A stretch of 64,000 bases of DNA. Source: Punica granatum. Taxonomy: Eukaryota; Streptophyta; Magnoliopsida; Myrtales; Lythraceae. Each line of letters starts with the position of its first letter. Within the stretch, counting starts at the first letter, position 1. Positions 46,080 through 56,690 of this stretch are shown one piece after another. Both the position numbers and the translations under genes were made by a program. The notes under the pieces are model-generated. The model saw only the letters and a list, made by a program, of their open reading frames with translations, was not told where the DNA came from and ran no database searches. The stretch is taken from assembly GCF_007655135.1 (NCBI RefSeq), contig NC_045132.1, positions 3,038,001-3,102,000 of the forward strand. Reading direction: 5' to 3'.

Positions 46080-49000
46080 ATGGCAGAGGAAAATCAACTC
46101 GCTGTCTTCGAGGGGAATACACCACCGACGCCAGTTCATTCTCCACGGCCCACGATGAAAGCGCCACCACCACTTACCACTGCAGGCGCGTCACTAGCAC
46201 ATCATGGGACTCCCTCGGCCCATCTCCCACAACCGATTTCAACAAGCATGTCACTATCGCCGGGGTACACACCACCACCACCTGGACACTCGCCGCAAAC
46301 ACTGATGTACGTGCCGTCGTCGGCGACTCAAGCACCATCGCTTGCCCATGATCCTACTCGCATGACCACGCTCGAGGGCAACATCACAACTCTTCAAAAC
46401 ACGGTTGACCTAATGGCCGCTAATATAGCCGAGATGATGGCCTTGCTCAAGGGGCCAAATTGCGCGTCTTCGAGCTCCATCCCGCCTCTCGCACGCGGGC
46501 CAACTGTCGACCCCGCTCCTTGGGTCCCGCCAACCCATGCATCAGAGGGCGACATAGCAGCCGCCCCTGCGCCAGCAATTATCCCAGTGCCCGCTCCTCA
46601 TCCGAAGCACGGGCCGGCAATTCACCCGGTCGACTTCGGCCATCCTCAGTCCACCATTCCAGCAACCGTCTCACTTCCGCCCATGACGATTCCTGCACCA
46701 AATCCGATCATGTTCGCACCACCTCCCGTGTCTGTGCCAGCTCCAGCTACCGTTTATACTGCTCCTCCGCCGATGGGCTTCCCGGCATCGAGCACCCCTG
46801 TTCCTACTCACACAACTGAGCATTTCCCTTACCAAGCTTCACAACCCCATATTAGCCTCCCCTACTAAGCTCCACCTCCCATAAATATTACTTTGTCCGA
46901 ACCGGGCCCGCCGACTCAAGCGGCTCCCAGAGCTCCACCCACAAATTTCTTTCCCGAAACGGAGACCGAACATGAGAGGAGAATGAAGAAGATGGAAGAG
47001 ACTATAAGGGCCCTCCAAGCTAGTGATCCCCGACATAGCACCAGTTATCTAGATTCGACTCTCTTCTCGGGGATGCAGCTACCCGCGAAGATCAAAATAC
47101 CCGATTTCTAGAAGTACGACGGAACTAAAGACTCGCGACACCAGCTCCGTCACTACAACGGAAAAATGCTTCAATACTGGGACTACGAACAGTTCTTCAT
47201 CGCGACTTTTCAGGAGAGTCTGTCGACCGGCCCTTAATTGGTTCATATCTCCTCGAGCGGAGGACATCCCCTCCTGGGCCGAACTGTCCAAGAAGTTCGT
47301 TGAGCAGTATCAGTATAACATGGAGACACCCCCATCCTTCCTCGAGTTGAGCACGATGGAAATGGTAGAGGGGCAGAAGTTTGAGGATTATGCCACGAAT
47401 TGGCATTCGGAAGCAGCAAAACATTTTCCCCCGATCTGTGAAGCGCAACAAATTCAAATGTTTCATGGGACTCTTAAGGGGGCTTACTATTTTCATCTCA
47501 TGGGCCACAAGTCTACTTTCTCGGAGATGATTATGGTCGGGAAGCAAGTAGACCTGGGCATCAAACTTGAAAGGTTAGAAGGTCCGGCAAAGAAGGGAGA
47601 AGGAGAGTCCTCGAGGAAGACCGCGATTGCAGCAACCACTACTAACGACAGAAGGGGAAAGGAGGCTTCGGTTAATGCAGTCACTCTAGGGCACCCGGGA
47701 TCTTAACAGTACTCGGTGAACTTCACACCTACGCCACCTGCCACTCCCGCATATGCTCCGTCGACTGTACACTATCAGTCTCAACACCCCGCTCAACCAG
47801 TTTACTACTCAGCTCCGTCGGCCCCGCAACAAATTGTCCACCACTACCCCCCTACTTCGACCCAACAGTACAGGCCCCCGGCTTCGAGAGTTCCTCAGCC
47901 GGCACAGCAAACCCCAGCCACGCAGGGTCAACAGAGCGGTACGACGCAATCCCGGCAGCGCATACAGTTCACGCCTTTGCTTACCCCACTCTCCCACATA
48001 TATAGGCAACTATTAGCCGGCGACATGATCCGACCCACGGTTCCGGGTCCTAGTTTCATTCCGGCAAACCAGGATCAGAGTCTACACTGCGAGTACCACT
48101 CTGGTGCTCCCGGTCACACCACCGACAACTGTTGGAAGTTGCGGGAGGAGGTTCAGAAGTTGATCAGTAATAAAAAGATCTCGTTCAATGCCATTAGGTC
48201 CCCGAACGTGCAAGCTAACCCTCTCCCTGATCACGGGTCGAGCTCGGGGCCCACTATCAATATTTTCAGTGTTTGCACTATGAGGGAGGACGAGAGCCAA
48301 CAGGAGGGCCCTGCTCCATTTGTAATCGAGTATGTCCCCGCGGAGACCACCGTAGGGTTCACAGGGTCTAGTGCCGCGCCCACCCCGTTCATAATAGAAG
48401 TCCCCGCTCGCGAGCCGTACCAGGACAGCAAGATCCCCTGGACCTACGAAGGAAGTGTCGGGAACTTTGAGCAGCAGTTCAGTGTCATGGGCGTGACACC
48501 CTCGGGCCGGGTGTACACGAACCCGAAGATCGCAGGCAAGGGTAAGGCTCCCGCTGCATCCGGAAGCCCCGCCTATCCCGCAGAAGAAGGTGGCCGAAGA
48601 AGAAACCGAGGCTTTCATGAAAGTGATCAAGGCGAGCGAGTACAAGGTAGTAGAACAAATGGGCAAGTCTCCAGCTCATATTTCACTACTCACTCTCCTA
48701 TTGAGTTCGGAGCCACACCGAGAAGCCCTCCTACGAGTCCTTACTGTAGCACAGGTTCCTAAGGAGACAGCCCCGGATCGGATTGAAGAGACCGTCAGCT
48801 CGATTTTCTCCAATGTCATCTCATTTTCGGATGACGAGCTCCCGTCTGAAGGATGGGCACACTCACGGGCGTTGCACATCGTCTGCAAGTACAACAATTT
48901 CGTTATTGGCCGGGTCATGATCGACAACGGCTCCGCCTTCAATGTTTGCCTAGTGTCCACGTTGAAGCAAATGAATGTGGACCTCAACCGCGTCCGCCCG

Positions 49001-49816
49001 AGCAAAACTGCGGTTCGAGCCTTTGACGGCTCACGGAGAGAAGTGATCGGGGAGATTGACCTCTTGATTGATGTCGGCCCGTGCTCATTCAGCGTCACAT
49101 TTCAGGTCCTTGACATCCCGAATGCTTTCAGCCTGCTCCTAGGAAGACCTTGGATCCACTCAGCTGGAGCCGTTCCCTCGTCCTTGCACCAAAGGATCAA
49201 GGTCATCGCGGAGGGTCGGCTCATTACGGTCAAGGGTGAAGAGGATTACGCCATCTATAAGGAAACGACTGTACCCTATATTAGCATCGGAGACGACGAA
49301 AACCTCCCATTCCATTCATTCGAGACCATCTCAGTCATTCGGGACTATGGGGAGGTCCGTCCGTCTCGTGCTGACCGCATGGTCTGGAAGGTCCTTCTGC
49401 GTCACAACTACGTTCCCGGTACCGGGCTTGGAGCACAGGGGCAGGGGATCAATTGCCCCATCGAGATTGAAGAGTACAAGAACAGGAGGGGACTCGGTTT
49501 TCGCCCTTCCTGCCACGAGATTATCGAGGCTCGTAGGGGTAAACACCTCCACCGTCTCGCTGCGCTTTACGGGAAAGTCAACAGAGGCATCCTAGTTCCC
49601 CCACTCTCTCACTTTTTTCCCGCACCGCCGCACGTCGTCGGAGGTACTCTTGACGGGCCCTTCTCGGCTTTAGAGGACGAGCCTGTCGATCTGTCAGCCA
49701 TATGTGCAGTCACTGAGGAGACTCCTTTGGGGGGTCCATATTCGTCTCGCATAGGAGAATGATGAGCTCAACAACTGGACCTCAGTCCCGCGCTACTCGG
49801 TTATAATCGCCGATGT
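46080..49816 (+). pseudogene. Ogre gag and aspartic protease (decayed)
   Basis: Starts about ATG 46,080 (MAEENQLAVFEGNTPPTP; an in-frame ATG at 46,038 is also possible). A Pro-rich region, a coiled segment and the gag core follow (KYDGTKDSRHQLRHYNGKML near 47,112, AELSKKFVEQYQYNMETPPS near 47,278), then a Pro/Gln-rich linker. A zinc-knuckle-like CEYHSGAPGHTTDNCWKLR is near 48,090. The protease has MIDNGSAFN (Asp at 48,923) and LLLGRPWIH. It ends with a G-patch-like GTGLGAQGQGI..RRGLGF. Defects: stops at 46,866, 47,109 and 47,704; frameshifts near 47,220, 48,570 and 49,735 (in a G6 run); and a TAG after RLA. The last coding bases before the candidate intron encode WTSVPRYSVIIAD. Confidence 0.85.
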
Positions 49817-50022
49817 GTAAGGCTATCTATGTGTTTGATATTGCCCCGCGTGTCGGCATAGCCATAAGCTACATGACGGAAGAGGGATTTTGTTATGGCT
49901 TCACGCTTACATCAATAATGAAATCTCTGCATGTATTTTTGAATTTCTGCGTCTACTTTCTCCTTTCTCTCACTTATCTCGCAACGCTCTAAATTTCTAA
50001 GACAATTCATTTCAATTTCCAG
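49817..50022 (+). other. Candidate spliceosomal intron between protease and reverse transcriptase
   Basis: Donor GTAAGG at 49,817 and acceptor TTTCAATTTCCAG ending at 50,022 bound 206 bases with several stops in every frame. Joining the ends continues the protease frame into the pol frame without a stop. An intron at this position is described for Ogre elements. Confidence 0.7.
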
Positions 50023-53000
50023 GCTCCACTCGAATCTAAATCTTCGACACGACAATTCGAACCCATCCGAAGAACGTCTCGAAGAGCCCCAACCCATATA
50101 CTTCGGGGAAGGACTTGACGAGGACGGTCGAGTGCCTGAGATAGAGGAGAGTTTGCGCCACCTTGAGAACCGTCAATTCACTTCAGTTGAGCCGACAGAA
50201 GAGTTCAACGTGGGTACCGAAGAAGAGCCTCACATCCTAAAGATCGGGACGAGCCTCGATCCCACACAGCGGGCCCGAATGATCGATTTCCTCAAGGAGT
50301 ACCAAGAAGTCTTTGCTTGGTCTTATGCCGACATGCCAGGTTTGGATCCCTCAATAGTTAAGAACTTCCTTCCGCTCGATACGGAGAGATTTCCACCCAA
50401 ACGGCAGCACTTACGGCGTCAGCGAGCCGGCCTTCTGCTCCGCATTAAGGAAGAGGTCATCAAGCAAATCAACGCGGGTTTCCTGGAAGTTTGTAATTAC
50501 TCTGAGTGGGTGGCGAACATTGTGCCTGTAGAGAAGAAAGATGGAAAAGTCAGAGTCTGCATCGACTATCGGGACCTTAACAAGGCCAGCCCCAAGGATA
50601 ACTTCCCCCTGCCTCACATTGACGTTTTAGTTGACAACACAGCACGCCATACGTTGTTCTCCTTCATGGATGGCTTCTCTGGGTACAACCAGATTCGAAT
50701 GGCTGATGAGGACAAGATCAAGACGACATTCATCACAATGTGGGGCACTTTCTGTTACCGAGTCATGCCTTTCGGCCTCAAAAATGCCGGGGCAACATAC
50801 CAAAGGGCCATGGTCACACTATTCCACGATATGATGCATAAAGAGATCGAGGTCTACGTCGACGACATGATTGCTAAATCAAAAGAATGAGAGGATCATC
50901 TCGTTAATCTAAAACGCCTCTTCGACCGACTCAAGAAGTACAAGCTTCGACTTAACCTGGCAAAGTGTACATTCGGCGCCAAGTCAGGGAAACTGCTAGG
51001 TTTCGTGGTCAGTAAACGAAGCATCGAGGTTGATCCTGACAAGGTGAAGGCAATCAGGGAGCTACCTCCACCATCGACGGTCCGTGAAGTACGAGGCTTC
51101 CTGGGACGGCTGAACTATATTACGCGTTTCATTGCAAACCTGACACACAAATATCAACCACTATTCCGCTTGCTTTGCAAAAATGCAGCAATTAAGTGGG
51201 ACGAAGAATGTCAGAAGGCCTTCGACACTATCAAGGCATACTTGGTTCAACCCCCGGTATTGGTCCCGCCTACTCCAGATCGCCCTCTTATTCTCTATCT
51301 GACAGTGTGCCGGCAATCCCTGGGATGCATGTTAGGGCAAGAGGACGAGTCCACGCACGCAGAACATGCCATTTACTATTTAAGCAAGAAGTTCACCGAA
51401 GGGGAGTCCAACTACCCGGAGATTGAGAAGATGTGTTGCGCGCTAGTGTGGGTCATGCAGAGGCTCCAACAGTACACTCTCTATCATACTATCCGCTTAT
51501 TGTCAAAAGCGGATCCCCTGAAGTACTTGCTCGATAGTCCATCTTCTATGAAGAACATTTCAAAGTGGCGATGTCAGCTGACGGAATACGACATTGAATA
51601 TGTGCCCCGCACGTCGATCAAGGGGCAGGCAATTGCGGATCACTTAGCGGAGTTCCCAATCGAAGACGATACGCCGATCAACTCTGACTTCCCGGACGAA
51701 GGGATTCTCCAAGTGGACAGTGAAGAGAACAAATTCGCATGGAAGATGTATTTTGACGGCGCAGTAAATTCCACTGGGTCCGGCATTGGTGCAGTGCTGA
51801 TATCCCTCGACGGACGCCACTATCCGGTTGCAACAAAGGTTGATTTCCCCTGCACTAATAACGTGGCCGAATACGAAGCATGCATCCTCGGCCTGCAAGC
51901 GGCGATCGACTTCAAGGTGAAGGAACTGGAAGTGTTCGGCGATTCTATGCTTACAATTTTCCAGACGTTGGGGCAATGGAAGACGAAGGACGCAAAGCTA
52001 GTGCCATATCACGAGTATCTCGAGGAGTTAGCGGAGAATTTCGAGAAAATCTCATTCACATACACACTGCGCATCAAGAACCAATTCGCAGATGCACTTG
52101 CGACGTTCGCATCCATGGTGAGCATCATGAAAGAGAATCTCATTGAGCCGCTCGAAATTGAGATTGCCAAGGGCCCTGCTCACTGCGACGCAATCGAGGC
52201 AATTGACGAACAGCCGTGGTATGAAGATATCAAACATTTTCTGCAAACCGGTCAATACCCGACATTCGCCAACCGGCGCAACAAAAAAACACTTCAGCGA
52301 CTCGCAACACATTACTTCCTGAGTGGAGAGGTCCTTTATTGCCGTTCCTTCGATGCCACACTACTCCGGTGTGTCGATGAAATTGAGGCACAACGCCTTA
52401 TGGGAGAGGTACATGAGGGAAGTTGCAGACCCCACATGAGCGGGCTCATGCTCGCTAAGAAACTTATGCGTTTGGGTTACTTCTGGTCCACCATGGAGGC
52501 CGACTGCGCTAAACACGTTAGACACTGCCACTTGTGCCAGGTCTACGCCGACCAAATCAAAGCACCCCCCAATGAGCTACATCCGATGGCAGCCCCGTGG
52601 CCCTTTTCAATGTGGGGCATAGATGTGATCGGCCCTATCAATCCCAAAGCATCCAACGGACACTTTTTCATTTTGGTGGCAATCGACTACTTCACCAAGT
52701 GGATCAAGGCCATAACGCTAGCTTCAGTCACCGCAAAGGCCGTGGCACGTTTCCTCAAGTGCAACATCATCGCCCGATACGGAGTCCCCGCAACAATCAT
52801 CACTGACAACGCTAAGAACTTGAACAACAAGATCATCAATGAGCTCTGTGAGCAATTCAAAGTGCAGTATCGTAACTCCACGCCGTACTGTCCCCAAATG
52901 AACGGTGCGGTAGAAGTTGCGAACAAGAACATCAAGAAGATCATCGAGAAAATGACGGTGACCTATAAGGATTGGCACGAGATGCTCCATTTTGCTCTCT

Positions 53001-53464
53001 TAGCGTACCGAACATCTATCCGCACTTCAATTGGGGCAACTCCGTACTCTTTGGTCTACGGCATGGAAGCAGTCCTCCCAATCGAAGTGGAGATTCCTTC
53101 CATGAGGGTCCTTGCCGAGTTCGAGCTCAAAGAAGCACAATGGGCGAAGCAGCGCTACGAACAGCTCAATCTGATCGACGAGAAGCGACTAACGGCGTTA
53201 TGCCACGGCCAATATTACCAACAAAGAATGGCCCGAGCGTTCAATGCAAGGGTCCGTCACCGCGAGATCAACCCTGGTGACCTTGTCCTGCGAAAGGTTC
53301 TTCACATTACACCTGACTCCCGGGGCAAGTTCGTATACAAGTATGACGGACCTTTTGTCGTCAGGGAAACCTTCTCTGGAATGGCAATTATCCTAAGTGA
53401 CATGGATGGGACCGAAAACGCACTCCCAGTCAACGCTGACGCCCTCAAGAAGTACTATCCCTGA
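50023..53464 (+). pseudogene. Ogre pol: reverse transcriptase, two RNase H modules, integrase
   Basis: One frame of 1,147 codons with a single stop (TGA 50,888-50,890, after MIAKSKE). RT: VRVCIDYRDLNKASPKDNFP, FGLKNAGATYQRAM, catalytic YVDDM at 50,854. The first RNase H (LILYLTVCRQSLGCML near 51,290) has lost the usual catalytic Asp. A second, archaeal-type RNase H begins MYFDGAVNSTGSGIGAVLIS near 51,748 and keeps its Asp. Integrase: zinc-binding H..H..CHLC (about 52,410-52,535), WGIDVIGP, TDNAKNL and NGAVEVAN for the DD35E triad, and a C-terminal chromatin/RNA-side domain ending LPVNADALKKYYP. Degenerate first and intact second RNase H is the known Tat pattern. Nearly intact apart from one nonsense change. 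Confidence 0.92.
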
Positions 53465-53644
53465 TAGCCTTCTTCATCATTCTGTAGCCTCTTTATGTCC
53501 CTGCAGGCTGCAAGCCACATTTCCGACCATTGTCTTCTTCTGTATTCTTCAGACCCCATGCTCATACCACCTCAGCGCATCCTGTCATCAGCACCTGTAC
53601 TCTTTCCATCTAAGATCACCTTTGAGAGAAAAGAATAAATTTCC

Positions 53645-53940
53645 CGCTAGGTCGAAAACCTCCTCGAGGCGACCTAGGCAAAAGTTAGGGAACGAGGGGC
53701 ACGGCTTAAAATCCCGCGAAGGGGAGCCGTGGCAAAAGGAGAGCATAAATCATATCCTTACTAGGCTGAAAACCCGTAAAGGGCGGTCTAGGCAAAAGTT
53801 AGAGGAATCGAGAGATGCAATCGGACCCTATCTTGGGCGGTCGTAGTAAAAGGAGAGCAATCATGAGAGAAAAGTCAAAATAAAATACCCCGTCAGGTCG
53901 TTACGCATTTTGCGGCCTGAGCAAAAATTAGGGGCAATTG
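53645..53940 (+). repeat. Tandem series of five hairpin units in the Ogre 3' region
   Basis: Begins 180 bp after the pol stop. Each unit is about 45-65 bases: outer stem, AAAA-type bulge, short inner stem, closing strand, then GGCAAAAGTTAGGG or GGCAAAAGGAGAGC. Outer stems: CTAGGTCG/CGACCTAG (53,647/53,670); CACGGCT/AGCCGTG (53,700/53,725); CTAGGCTG/CGGTCTAG (53,761/53,784, two G-U); GACC/GGTC (53,824/53,839, weak); TCAGGTCG/CGGCCTGA (53,893/53,913, one G-U). Inner stems are CCTC/GAGG or CCC/GGG. The linkers alternate between the two types in units 1-5. Stem sequences differ but stay paired, which suggests selection on RNA structure. Confidence 0.75.
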
Positions 53941-54524
53941 TCGGTTCGACCACAAAAGAACAGCAGCACCCCGCGTGAAGCTACAACTAGTAGTGGTTCG
54001 GCAGTTCTCAACTCAAGCAAACTCTCCTCGACTCTCAAGGCTCGAGACGTGCCTCGAAATGGGGTCGAGTCGTCATATCCTTGGTTTAGAGGATCCTAAA
54101 GATCCTTCCCTTTACCTTTATTTAAAGCTCTGTGGGCCATGCCCTCATTTTGCGAAAAGCCTTTCTTTTGGTCAAACATGAGTTCGGGACACGACCACCC
54201 CTCAAATGGTCACCAAGTTCAGATCCCCGAAACATCATTACATAGATTTCCTTCGCACATCGTAATTCCAGCAGTTTTATGCGACTGACAACGGCCGTTA
54301 GCTGCCACCCTCCTATGCAGGTACGGGCATATGGATCCTAAGAGGCGTCTCCCCCTGACGGACTCATGTCTGCCACATACGACAAGATCGCAATCTCAAA
54401 CTCGAACGAAAGGCCCCCAAGGAGGCACCTAGCACCATTATCTGACGAATCCGTCGGCTTTATCGGGCCCAAGTCAACTCTCTCAAGTTCTCAGGCCATT
54501 CTTGATGACCAAATCCACTTTTAT
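53941..54524 (+). other. Ogre 3' untranslated region
   Basis: No gene recognised between the hairpin series and the minisatellite. Part of the long non-coding 3' region usual for Ogre elements. Confidence 0.6.
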
Positions 54525-55090
54525 TCTTTTGGGTTTGGACACCCACCTTTTACTGCTTTGGGTTTGGACACCAACCTTTTACTGCTTTGGGTTTGGACAC
54601 CCACCTTTTACTGCTTTGGGTTTGGACACCCACCTTTTACTGCTTTGGGTTTGAACACCCACCTTTTAATGCTTTGGGTTTGGACACCCACCTTTACTAC
54701 TTTGGGTTTGGACACCTACCTTTACTGCTTTGCATTTGGACACCCACCTTTTAATGCTTTGGGTTTGGACACCCACCTTTACTGCTTTAGGTTTGGACAC
54801 TCACATTCTACTGCTTTGGGTTTGGACACCCACTCTTTACTGCTTTGGGTTTGGACACCCACCATTTATTATTTTGGGGTTTAGACACCCACATTTATTG
54901 CTTTGGGTTTGGACACCCACCTTTTTATTGCTTTAGGTTTGGACACCCATCATTTATTGCTTTGGGTTTAGACACCCACATTTATTGCTTTGAGTTTGGA
55001 CACCCACCTTTTTACTTTCTTTGGGCCCGTAAACCCATCTTTACTGTTTTCAAGGCCATAAGCCCACCTTTATTGCTTTTGGATCCATAA
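54525..55090 (+). repeat. 29 bp minisatellite, 17 clear copies plus degenerate ones
   Basis: Consensus GGGTTTGGACACCCACC followed by TTTTACTGCTTT, repeated from about 54,530. Seventeen units are recognisable to about 55,010 and two or three degenerate ones (GGGCCCGTAAACCC, AGGCCATAAGCCC) follow. Unit length varies by 1-2 bp. Open frames over it (WVWTPTF-like) are artefacts of the repeat. It lies between pol and the polypurine tract, where Tat/Ogre elements are known to carry variable tandem repeats. Confidence 0.93.
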
Positions 55091-55257
55091 ACCACCTCTT
55101 CACTTCTTTCAGGTACATACGTCTATCCAACTCCCTCCCATGAATCCAAAACCAGAGATAACAAGTGGCTGTGGGGAAAGATGTCAGGACAGTCGCCGAG
55201 ATCAGACGGGGTGCTTCTTATGGTCTTTGGCTGCATCCTCTATTCGAGCACACAACC

Positions 55258-55333
55258 AAAGAGGGGCAAGTTGTCGGCACCCAATTTCGGTCCATCGGCT
55301 CCTTGGGGGGGGGCAAAATTGTCATTTCCCAAT
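55258..55333 (+). repeat. Polypurine tract and first 62 bp of the 3' LTR
   Basis: AAAGAGGGGCAAG (55,258-55,270), then TGTCGGCACCCAATTTCGG from 55,272, collinear with the 5' LTR until TCATTTCCCAAT at 55,333. There it switches to LecRK exon sequence (CTCCAAGTTGTTCTCC). AAT is shared by both partners at the break. Confidence 0.85.
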
Positions 55334-55919
55334 CTCCAAGTTGTTCTCCTTAGGCGGCAGCGTGCCTCTGTAGACCACACCGAAGCCGCCCTCCCCAAGC
55401 CTCTACTTGTCGTCAAAGTTGTTCGTCGCTTTCTTCAACTCCTTAAAGCTGAACTCCCTCGGAGTCCCAGTAAGGCTCTTCAGGGCACCTAGTATGTTCT
55501 GGTCGTTGGTGGCAACCCGCCTCCGGTGCATGGCCACGCCCCACCACCCGACTCCCAGTATCACCAAGGCTGCAGGCACCCTGATGCCCAGCGCCAGGAT
55601 TATCCCGAGTTTGCTGTCCTTGGTGAGATTTTCTACAGTTAGATTCCATGCTTGGACGCAGTTTAGCTCAACGTAGGTCCCGGTCAAGGCTGCAATCCGA
55701 AGTAGGATTCATCCTTCACCACTTGGCTTATGTCCAGATCTGCAGACATCACCGGCTCACTCGGCATGGGCTTGGTCAATGAGATATCGGATAAGATCTT
55801 ATACCTAAGGTTCCAGCCCAGAGCCGCCTTCTCCGACATGCAGAAGATACGGGCGTCGAGGCTCCCGTTGGGCATGTAATGGTACGCCAACAACAACATC
55901 CCATTTTTGTGGCACCATC
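55334..55919 (-). pseudogene. LecRK N-lobe exon truncated by the Ogre 3' LTR (probably unit E 5' part)
   Basis: Minus strand: chimeric head GWCHKNGMLLLAYHYMPNG, SDISL joined to TKPMPSEPVMSADLD, lectin tail, transmembrane helix, SFKELKKATNNFDDK, then TAG (Gln to stop) and GEGGFGVV. Cut at 55,334 inside the kinase N-lobe. A 1 bp deletion near 55,690 shifts the frame in FGFAAS. The acceptor AG before the chimeric head is GG, as in the other N-lobe copies. Confidence 0.85.
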
Positions 55920-55935
55920 CCAATTCAAAAAACAA

Positions 55936-56690
55936 TAAAACATGTCAAAACTTCTCAATTCTAGTTACGATTAAATTGTCTTTAGATAAATTACTAATCT
56001 CAACAAGAGTTTAAATTACCACTCACCGAGAAGCATTATTATAAAATAAAGAGTTTTAGTGCAGTAATACTGAATTATTTTCTTTCTATATCCAAAAGTA
56101 TAAAAATTTGGGCACAATACTGAAGTAGAAGTGGTATCGGTGTCGCAAACTTGGGCACAATAAAAAAATATTGCCAATTAAGAAAACTTGAAAAATTTCA
56201 ATATTGTTGAGAAAATTACACCAGTGGTACACAACCTTTCTAAAGTGAAAGAGTTTGATGAAGATCAAACTCGAAACCTCTTGATTCCGAATTAGTAATT
56301 TGTGATATTGCACTAAACACCATTTGACACTTTATATTATGACGCGTGAATGATAATTAATTTTAGTTAATAGACACAATAAAGACAATACTTAATGATT
56401 ATTTATGAATGATTTGACTGTACAATATTTCTTGTACATCCCCTCATGCAAAATCTAAAATAAACCGAAAAAATCCAAATATTAAAGAGAAAAACGAAAA
56501 GAAAGAGAAGAAATAAACAAAAATGAGGCTGATTGTACAAACAATCCTTGGTTGCCTGCCGCTGCCCAAAATAGACTAGGAAAATTAGCAAACCAAAAAA
56601 GGAAAGGACAACCAGAAATTTTTTTAAAAAAAAAGAGTGAGAAATTAATTAATTAATTTACATTTTCGAAATTTCAATTATATTCCCTGG
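55936..56690. repeat. Intron-1-like piece and LecRK 3' flank repeat
   Basis: Same order as 19,700-20,490: intron 1 acceptor-side sequence, then the 3' flank with CTTGGGCACAATAAAAA and ATTGTACAAACAATCC. No gene. Confidence 0.75.

Larger units (their letters stand above)
40649..55333 (+). mobile_element. Ogre/Tat-type Ty3-gypsy LTR retrotransposon (14.7 kb, 3' LTR truncated)
   Basis: Complete order: 5' LTR 40,649-43,710, primer binding site, extra ORF1, gag, protease, candidate intron, RT, RNase H, second RNase H, integrase, hairpin series, minisatellite, polypurine tract, first 62 bp of the 3' LTR. Long LTRs, an ORF before gag, a TGGCGACTCC (tRNA-Arg type) primer site, an intron between protease and RT and a double RNase H are the known hallmarks of the Ogre branch of Tat elements. 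Multiple stops and three frameshifts make it inactive. The two LTR starts differ at about 7 of 62 positions, mostly C/T or G/A, suggesting an old insertion. Confidence 0.92.

Noticed and set aside
53397..53846. 149-codon frame across the pol end
   Set aside because: Out-of-frame reading through the integrase end and the hairpin series; no similarity recognised.
54525..55020. Telomere-like TTTGGGTTTGG pattern
   Set aside because: The period is 29 bp with a conserved ACACCCACC part; not the 7 bp plant telomere unit.
54366..55090. Open frames encoding repeated WVWTPTF / FGFGHPPF peptides
   Set aside because: They arise because the 29 bp minisatellite is open in several frames; there is no start context, homology or neighbouring gene.
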